From positions 1-41,211 of the forward strand of contig JASBTI010000013.1 in the NCBI GenBank assembly GCA_030148505.1: a DNA stretch of 41,211 nt, written 5' to 3'. Each line of letters begins with the position of its first letter. The stretch's first letter is position 1. Positions 1-8,800 of this stretch are shown here, piece after piece. The notes under the pieces are model-generated. The model did not search any database. It was not told the origin of the DNA and saw nothing but the letters and a program-made list of their open reading frames with translations. The DNA is from Rhodanobacter sp. Lineage in GTDB: Bacteria > Pseudomonadota > Gammaproteobacteria > Xanthomonadales > Rhodanobacteraceae. The translations under genes were made by a program, and so were the position numbers.

Positions 1-356
1 CCTAGATAAAGGTTTCGTTTCAACGTCAGCGCGATACGGTAGACAACAGGTCAGACCACCCCGGAGAGAACCTGACTAACCAGATGGACGTCCAAACGAT
101 GCTTCGGTTGATCCCCGACCACCGGACAGTCCGACGAACGAAAGAGGTCTTCGGGTGCGGTTTATACAAAGGTCCGAGTCAGCGTCATCGACTCAACAAG
201 ACCGGTTACGGAAATGCAGTCTGACATTCGTTGTATCCGTGCAGCACTGACACGAAGCACGCACAAAGCAGGACAACACCATGACCGGCAGCCGTCCGAA
301 AGCCCAGGGCAAATGCATCATGCGCCCGGAGTTGACGGGAAGTCTCTTACGGAAAT
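1..356. other. Window edge, no gene recognised (integron cassette DNA?)
   Basis: No open frame of useful length is seen on either strand; the longest are about 41-42 codons (for example minus strand about 199-325, plus strand 99-224) with no family resemblance. By position this should be the next cassette(s) of the array on the minus strand. The 11-mer ttacggaaatg occurs twice (near 205 and 348). The block may be an ORF-less or decayed cassette. I cannot assign a function. Confidence 0.4.
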
Positions 357-363
357 GTTAGAG
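357..363 (-). other. Possible attC half-site (R'' box)
   Basis: The minus strand reads ctctaac, close to the RYYYAAC consensus, 21 bases after the stop of the cassette gene ending at 385, where an attC should begin. A perfect GTTRRRY partner (gttgagt, minus strand, 191-197) is 173 bp away. That is longer than usual attC sites and I could not see a convincing internal pairing, so the site may be degenerate. Confidence 0.3.
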
Positions 364-384
364 CCCACGTGAAGGACCCCGAAG

Positions 385-666
385 CTACTTTGTGAAACCG
401 ATAGACGTTGGAAGTCTTTCGCCAGAGATCAAGAAAACAAAGTGATGTGGAATCTGTATCGGGTGCGTTTCAGTGTCACCATTTTTGAAAGTGTCCATGA
501 GGAGATAGAAATGGTGTGAAGCGTCGATTTTTGTGCAAGAGAACTGCAACAAATCGCCGTTTGTGTCTGAAGTGATGCGCGAGCAAAAATGCGAGAACAA
601 CTCCCGCTCGAGAGGCGGTAGATCTGAGCGAAGAACGACGCGGAAAGTAGCAACAAGGTTTGTCAT
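385..666 (-). CDS. Integron cassette protein of unknown function (93 aa)
   Basis: The reading frame starts at ATG 666, three bases beyond the attC R' box at 670-676, which is the normal place for a cassette gene start. It ends at 385, just before a possible attC half-site. The 93-residue product has no signal peptide or membrane segment that I can see. It is a soluble mixed-composition protein with a hydrophobic stretch near the C-terminus (HHFVFLISGERL). No family is recognised. Base composition is lower in GC than the chromosomal genes to the right, as is common for cassettes. Gene reality is inferred mainly from its placement between recombination sites and its strand, which is the same as the other cassette genes. 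Confidence 0.55.
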   Translation of the reverse strand: MTNLVATFRVVLRSDLPPLERELFSHFCSRITSDTNGDLLQFSCTKIDASHHFYLLMDTFKNGDTETHPIQIPHHFVFLISGERLPTSIGFTK

Positions 667-669
667 GGG

Positions 670-726
670 CTCTAACGCTGGAATTGAGCGGCGGCGAAGC
701 CGTCCGCCTCGAATGATGAGTTAGAC
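670..726 (-). other. attC: attC recombination site (57 bp)
   Basis: On the minus strand the site opens with gtctaac (R'', matches RYYYAAC) and closes with gttagag (R', GTTRRR with a final G in place of Y). Between them is an imperfect inverted repeat: gaggcggacgg pairs with ccgccgct. The stop codon of the preceding cassette gene (721-723) lies inside the R'' box and the next gene starts three bases after the R' box, the compact layout typical of mobile cassettes. Confidence 0.75.
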
Positions 727-1191
727 ATGCGCGGCACGATGCCAGCCTTGTACGTCTTGAACAAACTGCACTATGGACGTTGCGTCCGGAAATGCCCTCG
801 AAGGAATGATTAGCGCGTTGCCCGTTATGCTGACTAGCACAACAGCGTGGGGCTCGCTTTGAACCCTAGAAACCTCTGCCCAAGATCGAGAGCCAGACTT
901 TTTGCCTATCTGAGTGGACCAGCCTTGGGGGCCGACGGTTAGAACTCGCTCCTTGCTCTTGAACATGATTTGAGGCCAAAGCGACAGCAAAAGGACGACG
1001 ACGGGGAACGTGACACAAAAACTGATTACGTAGTGCGTCAGGGATACTGGCCCCGTAAAAGTAGCTGCACAAATAAACGCAGCTGCAGCCGCCATCAAGA
1101 CGTGAAACTTCCAGAGATGTGTCCTCCACGCCTGCCAGTACCAACGCCAGATTTCGGCGCGTGTCGAACGATAGCGAAGTGTGTGATCCAT
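721..1191 (-). CDS. YcxB-like membrane protein in an integron cassette
   Basis: The 156-residue product has the layout of YcxB-family proteins. An N-terminal segment with the YRSTRAEIWRWYW pattern is followed by two closely spaced hydrophobic helices (about residues 30-48 and 52-75). A small C-terminal cytosolic domain ends with NALIIPSRAF, resembling the YcxB C-terminal motif. Such proteins are frequent integron cassette cargo and their function is unknown. The start ATG at 1191 lies four bases from the attC R' box ending at 1195, and the stop overlaps the next attC. The frame therefore fills one cassette exactly, and expression would depend on read-through from a promoter on the attI/intI side. 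Confidence 0.75.
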   Translation of the reverse strand: MDHTLRYRSTRAEIWRWYWQAWRTHLWKFHVLMAAAAAFICAATFTGPVSLTHYVISFCVTFPVVVLLLSLWPQIMFKSKERVLTVGPQGWSTQIGKKSGSRSWAEVSRVQSEPHAVVLVSITGNALIIPSRAFPDATSIVQFVQDVQGWHRAAHV

Positions 1192-1194
1192 GAT

Positions 1195-1254
1195 GTCTAA
1201 CGCTTGAGTTAAGCGGCGCGCGGTACGCGCGTCCGCTTGGACGAGTGGTTAGGT
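1195..1254 (-). other. attC: attC recombination site (60 bp)
   Basis: The minus strand reads acctaac (R'', RYYYAAC) at 1254-1248 and gttagac (R', GTTRRRY) at 1201-1195, both perfect to consensus. The interior contains pairing arms cgtccaagcgg and ccgcttaactcaagcg around a short cgcgcgtaccgcgcg hairpin. The unpaired extra bases in one arm are the type of asymmetry that marks the recombined strand. This is the best attC in the window. Confidence 0.88.
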
Positions 1255-1264
1255 GCCGCTACCG

Positions 1265-1540
1265 CTACTGGTACGCGGCACCGTTGCCCAACTGCTTCCG
1301 TGACTTTGCTGAGAGCCACGGGAAGTTCTGGGCGAGACGGATCTCCGTGAGTGAGCAACCTTGAGCGAGGTCTTCGCAGGTTGACCACCCAGCTGAGTCT
1401 GTTGCGGTAGCCCAAATTCGTTCCAGCTCGGAGCAAGTACCTGGACCAAGCAACGAAGAAACCGACGCATAGAACTCCCAAGGGCGATCCCAAGCATCAA
1501 ATTCTTCGATGGCTGCTACAACCTCGCGATGCACTTCCAT
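1265..1540 (-). CDS. First integron cassette protein, unknown function (91 aa)
   Basis: The start is set at ATG 1540, five bases after the attI/attC junction box (1546-1552). An in-frame ATG at 1570 would begin inside the attachment site and is less likely. The product begins MEVHREVVAAIEEFDAW, is acidic and tryptophan-rich, and ends ...PWLSAKSRKQLGNGAAYQ. No signal peptide or transmembrane segment is visible and I do not recognise the family. Its stop lies 11 bases before the R'' box of the attC at 1195-1254, so gene plus attC make one cassette. As the attI-proximal cassette it would be the most recently inserted and best expressed of the array. Confidence 0.7.
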   Translation of the reverse strand: MEVHREVVAAIEEFDAWDRPWEFYASVSSLLGPGTCSELERIWATATDSAGWSTCEDLAQGCSLTEIRLAQNFPWLSAKSRKQLGNGAAYQ

Positions 1541-1545
1541 GCGAC

Positions 1546-1640
1546 ACCTAACGCTTATTAGACCCCTCATCGGGGCATATGCACCGATGGTGGTGCGTCT
1601 TGGGCGACTTCGTCAAGAGGACAAACCCTACGATAAGACA
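1546..1640 (-). other. attI: Likely attI site
   Basis: The perfect R' core gttaggt (minus strand, 1552-1546) marks the junction between the first cassette and the integron platform. The adjoining DNA toward intI holds two small hairpins, cccctcatcgggg and gcaccgatggtggtgc. Position between the first cassette and a divergent intI is exactly that of attI. The outer boundary is approximate because attI sites share little sequence. Confidence 0.65.
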
Positions 1641-1750
1641 AGGGGTTGGCGGATGTCAGACGCGCCGTTCGCGGGCGAGGATGGACTTTGCATATCTCAC
1701 GGAATGAGCTGCTATGTCTTATCCCCCCCAAACGTGAAGGAATAAACCGT

Positions 1751-2774
1751 ATGGTCGGGGTCACGCCGACGCCGCGCCTGCTCGATGAGGTGCGACGGGT
1801 GTTGCGGGTGAAGCACTACAGCCTACGGACCGAGGCGATCTATGTGCAGTGGATTCGTCGCTTCATTCTTGCCAATGGCAAGCGTCACCCTCGTGACATG
1901 GACGAGAATGAGGTACAGGCGTTTTTGTCGAAGCTGGCGGTCGAGGGCAAGGTGGCAGCAGCGACCCAGAATCAGGCGTTGGCGGCTGTGCTGTTTCTCT
2001 ACAAGCAGGTCTTGGGCATTGAGCTGGCCTGGATGGATGGGGTGGTTCGCGCCAAGCGCCCGCAGCGCGTGCCGACGGTGCTGTCGCGCGAGGAGGTCAC
2101 CCAGGTGCTGGGTCGGATGGAAGGAAGGCCGGGGCTGCTGGCCAGCCTGCTTTACGGAACCGGGATGCGCTTGATGGAAGTGTTGCGGCTGCGGATCAAG
2201 GACGTGGACTTTGGGCGCCGGGAAATTACCGTGTGGGACGGCAAGGGCGGCAAGGATCGGCGCACCATGCTGCCGCAAACGCTGTTGGAGCCGCTGCAAC
2301 GCGAGGTGGAACGAGCCTGCCGGTTGCACGAAGCGGACCTTCGCGATGGCTTTGGTGCCGCCTGGCTGCCGTACGCGCTGGCTCGCAAGTATCCCAATGC
2401 GCCGCGAGAAACGGGTTGGCAATACGTGTTTCCTTCGCCGCGGCGTTCGCGCGACCCACGCGATGGCGTGGAGCGCCGCCATCATTTCGACGATGGAATG
2501 CTTTCGCGTGCGCTGAAAAAGGGATGCAGAGAAGCGGGCGTGACCAAACCAGCAAGCGCGCACACGCTACGTCATTCCTTTGCCACTGACCTGTTGGAGG
2601 CGGGAGACGACATCCGCACCGTGCAGGAACTGCTTGGCCACAAGGATGTGGCGACCACGGCCGCTCCTGCGCATCCATGCGCGCGCGGCATTGGTACGTC
2701 CATGTACGGCACAAATCTACACCCATGTGCTCAATCGTGGCGGCCATGGTGTGTTGAGTCCGCTGGATCGCTGA
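1751..2774 (+). pseudogene. intI: Integron integrase intI, frameshifted by a small insertion
   Basis: This is a tyrosine recombinase of the integron class. It has the LHYSLRTE-like N-terminal segment (KHYSLRTEAIYVQW), box 1 with GTGMRLMEVLRLR, and the IntI-specific extra segment ALARKYPNAPRETGWQYVF followed by RRHH. It also has HTLRHSFATDLL and LGHKDVATT. The next expected residues, IYTHVLNRGGHGVLSPLD with the nucleophilic tyrosine, are present at 2715-2771 but in another frame. About 52 extra bases after 2659 shift the frame, so the translated protein lacks the tyrosine and runs on to 2827 with an unrelated tail. Start ATG 1751 is chosen because homology begins there; a longer frame from 1646 would run through the intI upstream region. 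The gene is divergent from the cassettes, as usual. Enzyme activity is presumably lost. Confidence 0.88.
2660..2711. repeat. Small palindromic insertion inside intI
   Basis: This stretch interrupts the otherwise colinear intI reading. It contains two matched hairpins with identical CC loops: GCGCAT-CC-ATGCGC (2669-2682) and GTACGT-CC-ATGTAC (2694-2707, one G-T pair). The doublet of short stems suggests a REP/MITE-like element. The exact ends are uncertain by a few bases because the edges share cacgg/tacggcac. No second copy was seen in this window. Confidence 0.6.
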
Positions 2775-2818
2775 GCTCCGGCTCGCGCTTTTGCCCCGGC
2801 TGGCGAAGCCGCCTCGCT

Positions 2819-5800
2819 TCACGATGAAGGACGGGGCCAGTTCAACGTCACGCTGTGTTCGATGCCATCGTCGACGAGCGGGATGCGACCGTCGGTCACC
2901 GCCGTGCCGTCCAGCCATACCGTGCCGGGGCTGCCGACAGCGCCTTGCCGTACGTCTATACGGTATGTCGTATCGCGATAGCGGTAGCTCATGCTGAAGC
3001 CCTCCCATTCACGCGGCAGCACCGGCTTGAAGCGCAGGTGGCCGTCTTCAAGTCGCAGGCCGAGCAGGGATTCGACGATCAGCCGATACATCCAGCCGGC
3101 CGATCCGGTGTACCAGCTCCAGCCGCCCCGGCCGACGTGCGGCTCGACTGCATAGACGTCGGCGCTAACCACGTAGGGTTCGACCTTGTAGACGTCTATG
3201 TGCGCGGCGTCGAGGCCGTGATTGACCGGGTTGATCATGCGCAGCAGCTCCCACGCGCGCTCGCTGTCGCCGAGTTCGGCAAACGCCATGGTGGCCCAGA
3301 TCGCGGCGTGGGTGTATTGACCACCGTTTTCGCGCACGCCGGGGAGGTAGCCCTTGATGTAGCCGGGGTCGCGTGGTGATTTGTCGAAGGGTGGATCCAG
3401 CAGTTGCACCAGATCGGCGTCGCGACGTACCAGGTGCTGGTCGAGCGAATCCATCGCTTGCCGCTGGCGTGCCGGATCGCCGGCGCCGGAGAGCACCGAC
3501 CAGCTTTGCGCGATCGAGTCGATACGGCACTCGTCGCTGGCCGTCGATCCCAGTGGGGTGCCATCGTCATACCAGGCGCGGCGATACCAGGCACCGTCCC
3601 AGCCGTGCTGGTCCAGCGCCTGGCGCAGACTGGCAACCTCGTCATCGCAGCGGTGCGCAAACGTTGGATCGTCCCGTTGGCGTGCCACTTCAGCGAAGCG
3701 CGTCAGCACCCCGCAGGCGAAGAATCCCAGCCAAACGCTTTCGCCGCGACCCGCCTCACCGACCCGGTTCATGCCGTCGTTCCAGTCGCCGCTGCCGATC
3801 AGTGGCAGCCCGTGAATGCCGCGCGGCAAGCTGTGTTCGATGGCGCGCACGCAATGCTGATAAAGCGTTTCGTGAACACCGGACGGTTGCGGCAAATCGT
3901 AATACGACTCCTCCCCGGCATGCAGCCGCCGTCCCTCGATATAACCCACGGTTTCGTCCAGCACCTTGCGATCGCCGGTGGCGAGCACGTAGCGGCTGAC
4001 CGCCAGGGGCAGCCACAGGTAGTCGTCGGAACATTGCGTGCGCACGCCGCGATCCTGCGGCGGATGCCACCAGTGCTGTACATCGCCCTCGACGAATTGA
4101 TGCGCGGCGCAGACCAGCAGCTGCTGCCGCGACAAGTCGGGGGCGGCGTGCAGCAAGGCCATCGAATCCTGCAGCTGGTCGCGAAAGCCGATCGCGCCGC
4201 CAGACTGGTAGTAACCGCTGCGTGCCCAGAAGCGGCAGGCGATGGTCTGGTACATCAACCAGCCGTTGGCCAGGACATCGAGTGCGGGATCGGGGCTGCG
4301 AATCTGCACCGTGCCGAGGGTACGACTCCAGTGGGCGCGAACCTTGGCCAGGGCATCGGCGGCGGCGCTGTGGCCGCGGAACCGTTTGACCAGGGCGGCC
4401 GCATCGGCTCGGTTGCGCCCCAGGCCCAGCCGGAACACGACCTCGGTGTGTTCACCGTCCTCTAGCACGAGCTTGGTCTGTAGCGCCCCGCAGGGGTCGA
4501 GGCCGGCGCCGAGGCGACCGGACAGGTGGGCGCGCCTCAGCGCCGCCGGCCGCTGCATGTCACCGTTGCGACCGAGGAATTCGCTGCGGTCAGCTCCGAT
4601 GGTGCGCGTTGGGTCGTCCATGTCGAAGAACGCGACGCGCCCGGAAAACTCCGTGTTGTAGGCGTTGCGCGCGAACAATGCGCCGCTGCCGGGATCGGAC
4701 TCGGTCACCACGTGCATCACGGTTTTCTCGCGCAGGTCGCCCAGTATCCACTCGACATAGCCGGTGACGCTGAGCTGGCGCGGCTGGCCGCTGTGGTTGC
4801 GCAGGATCAGCCGCGAGAACTTTACCGACGCATCCAGCGCCACGTAGATCCAGAGTTCGCTGTGGATGCCATCGTGCTCATGCTCGAATACGCTGTAGCC
4901 GAAGCCATGGCGGGTAACGTGGCGACCCTGGGAATGGCCGGGCAATCGTGTCGGCGACCACGTGTCTCCAGTCTCCTCATCGCGGAGATAAAGAGCCTCG
5001 CCGGAACCATCGCTCACCGGATCGTTGTGCCAGGGCGTGAGCCGGAATTCATGGGCATTCTCGGCCCAGGTGTAGGCACTGCCGCTTTCCGAGATGATCG
5101 TGCCGAAGTGGGGGTTGGCCAGCACATTCGCCCACGGTGCCGGGGTGGGGCCCTCACCGGTCTGGGTAATCACGTACTCACGGCCGTCCTCACTGAAACC
5201 GCCATGGGGATTGCGCAGCTGCAGCGGGGAGTGCCGAGGAACTGTCGGGGGGACGGTGGCCTCGTTTCGAGGGCTGGACACACTGCGCCTAGCACGTTTT
5301 GGCACCAACACCGGGACGTGGGTGGCGACCTTGCGGCGGCCGATCTGTTCGGCCAGGCTGCCGCTGCTGTCGTTGACGATGAGGCGTGCGCTGGCCATCA
5401 CCACCATGCGGTCTTCATTCGACAGTTGTTGGGCCGGCCGCACGAAAATTCCGCCGGGGCGGTCGATCAGGTTGGCCTCACTGCCCGAAGCGATCAAGCC
5501 CATGATCTGGTCGTGAAGGTCCTGCCGGTAGCCGACGCGATCCTCGTTCCAGATCAGCAGATCCACCGCCAGTCCCTTTTGGCGCCAGTAGGCATGGGCC
5601 TGCACCAGCTGGCGCACCAGTTCGATCCGCGTCGGATCGGCAATCTGCAACAACACGATGGGCAGGTCGCCGGAGATCGACTGGCCCCACAGACCCGACT
5701 GTCCGCGGCGGTTGCTCAGCAGGATGCCCGGTTCGGCGCGCAGGGTGGCGTTCGGATAGATGATCGACGTGGCCATGTGCTCGTACAGCTGGGCATCGGC

Positions 5801-8800
5801 GAGGCTGGCATTGAGCTGGCGCAACAGCACCTGGCTGTGGGTCCACGCCATGTCGAAGACGCGGTCGGCGAGATGGCGATCGCGGTACTTGCCGATCAAC
5901 TGCAGGCAGGCAGCCCGGCTGGCACCGAGACCGGTGACGAAGTCCACGGTGGCCGACTGTTCCGGCTCCAACGTTATCCGGCAACGGATTGCCACGATCG
6001 GGTCGAGGACCGACCCGGCGCTGCCCGACAACGTTGCCTGGTCCGGATCCAGCGCCAGCGGCGCCGCCGTGCTGCGGCCGCGACCGAGGAAGCGGGCGCG
6101 GTCCGTCTCGTAGGAGATCGCGTCGATGTCGGCATTGTGCACCGCCAGCAGGTGGCACATCCAGGGCACGTTTTCCTCGGCAGAACGGGGCCGGCGCGTG
6201 CAGATGATCGCCTGCAATGCCGGTACCAGCTCGGACTGCACGAACAACTTGCTGAAGGCCGGGTGGGCGGCGTCAGCGGCCGGCGGCGCCAGCACGACTT
6301 CGGCGTAACTGGTCAACTCGATGGTGCGGCGGTTGCGGCTGCGGTTGGTGATGCGGGTGCGCCGCAGCTCGATGTCGTCCTCCGGCGACACCACGATTTC
6401 GGTGTGTGCGTCAAAGTCGCGTTCGCGCACGCGGAACTCGGCGCGACCGTCGGAGAAGATTGCCTCGAACAGCTCGGTCTTGCGCCGGGTCGGCTGGTAT
6501 GTGGTGGACCAGTAGTCGCCGCTGGCGACATCACGCAGATAGCAGAACATGCCCCAATGGTCACGGGTAATGTCTTCGCGCCAACGGGTTACCGCCAGCT
6601 CGCGGCAGCGGCTGTAGCCGCCACCGGCACTGCTGACCATCACGTGGTAGCGCCCGTTGGACAGCAATTGCAGCGCCGGTCGCGGCCGATCCGGGTCACT
6701 GAAGACGCGCAGCCGTACCTCACCCACGCTCGGGTTGCCATCTACCTCCGGGAAGCCGGAGGCGTGCAGGTATTCGGCGGCGGTTTTCGGCAGGCGCTCC
6801 TGCAGCAGCAGGCTGGTGGCGCGAAACTGGGGGTCCGAGGCGAAGCGTCGCTGCATCGGCTGGTTCAGCAATGCATAATCCAGTGCCAGCAGGCTCATGC
6901 CCTGATGATGGGCCATGAATGAGCGTACCAGGGCCGAGGTTTGTCCCACCGGTAGCCGTGCCGGAGTGTAATCGATCGCTTCGTAGAAGCCGAAGCGGCC
7001 TAGCGCGCCGACTTCGGCCAACCGTTGCAGGTTTCGGCTGGCTTCTATCGGAGCCACCATAAGTGCCATCACGGTGGCATAGGGTGCAATCACGGTGTCG
7101 TCGCCGAGACCGCGCTTGAGGCCCAGCCCCGGCACCCCGAAGGCGCGGTATTGATAGGTCAAATGCGCATCCATCGTGTGGTAACCGGATTCCGAAACCC
7201 CCCACGGGATCTTCAACTGATTGCCGTATTCGATCTGCCGCGCCACCGCAGCGTGAGAGGTCCGGTCCAGCAGAGTGCCCTCGTAGTTCGGCATTACCAG
7301 CATCGGCATCAGGTACTCGAACATCGAGCCGGTCCAGGACAGCAACACCGGTACACCGCCGCTGGTTGTGAGCAGGCGTCCCAGCGCGAACCAGTTGTCC
7401 TGCGGAAGCTGGCCCTGGGCGATGGCCACGAAACTCGCCAGCCGCGCCTCCGAGGCCAGCAGATCGTAATAGGCGGTGTCGAGCTGGCGTTCGTCGACGC
7501 GGTAGCCGATGGCCAGCAGATCCCGCGTGCTGTCATAGAGGAAGCGATAGTCCATCAATGCCAGCTCACCCGCCTGCTGTGCCAGTTGATTTGCCAGGGC
7601 GATGCGCTCGCGTGCGTGTTCGCGGACGTCCTCGGCTCCGGCGGACGAAGGCCAGCACAGCGGTTCGATACGCGCCAGCTGGCGCAGGCTGGGAATGCCC
7701 TTGAAGCTGCCTTGTTCATCGCCCAGCGGCGCCAGTGCGAGGGCGCTCAGGTCATGCTCCAGGCTTTCGTACTGCTCTAGGAGTGCGGCAAGCCAGAAGG
7801 CGTCGTCGCCAGGTGCTGAGGCGCCGATTTTCTGCGCGAGGGTCTGCGCCTGTGCCTGCTGCCTGCGCAGGTGTTCGAGCGTGTCGACCAGACTGTCCGA
7901 TGGCGTAGCCAGCGCCCGCTCCAGCTCGGCGCGCAATGGCAAAAGCAAGTCGGCAGTACCCAGGGTGTCGCCCAACACATCCAGCGTGTCGAGCAGGCCT
8001 TGCCAGAGGCGTGGCTGAAACACCGGCTCGTCGATGACTTCCAGCAGTCCCGGACGCAGGGTCAGTAAATGACCGGCCAGATTGCCGCTGTCCACCGAGG
8101 AGATGTACAGCGGCGCCAGCGGTTGCAAGGTCGAGGTGTCATACCAGTTGTAGAAGTGCCCACGATGGCGCGGCAAGGCGTGCATGCTGGTCAGCGAAAG
8201 CTGGGTTCGTCGCAGCAAGCATCCACTGCTGATAAAGCCGAAGTCGTACGCGGCGAGGTTGGCCAGCAGCGCCAGACCCATGTTGGTCGGCGACGTGCGA
8301 TGGGCCAATGCCGGCCCGGGTTGTTCCTGCAGATTGTCCGGTGGCAGCCAGTGGTCGGCCTCGCCGACATGGGTTACGAAGAATGCCCAGGTGCGTCGTG
8401 CAATGGCCCGCAAGAAGCGCTGTTCGGCGGCTTTTGGCGCGAAGGCGACGGGCGGGCGCGGCCGGCCGATCCACCAGGCAATCGACGGTGACAGCAGCCA
8501 AAGCACCAGCAGGGGGGCCGCCAGTAACAAGACCTTGGGCCGCGACCACAGCAGGACACCGAGCACGATCGCCAATAATGGACCGATCCACATCAGTCGC
8601 CACAATGCAGCCGGGTCATTGCTGTCGCGCCGCTCGACCTCGTCAGCGGTCTGCCATTGCAGCAATCGCCGCTTGCTGATGGTCATCCGCCATAGCGTGC
8701 GCAGGATTGCGTCGAGGCTGTACATCACTTCGTGTGGCAACCAGGCGATACCCAGGGCCATGCGCGCGATATGTTGCAGGCCTGCCTGGAAGCCGGCGCG

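Noticed and set aside
1..1750. CRISPR array or toxin-antitoxin pair
   Set aside because: No regularly spaced direct repeats and no recognisable toxin or antitoxin; the spaced elements are attC sites.
2226..3008. 260-codon minus-strand frame across the intI end
   Set aside because: Mirror of intI and the glucan synthase end; no family resemblance.
4526..6922. 798-codon open frame antisense to the glucan synthase gene
   Set aside because: High-GC shadow frame of a real gene; composition (His/Arg/Gly/Gln-rich) and lack of motifs fit a mirror frame, as for those at 10304-11599 and 3404-4465.
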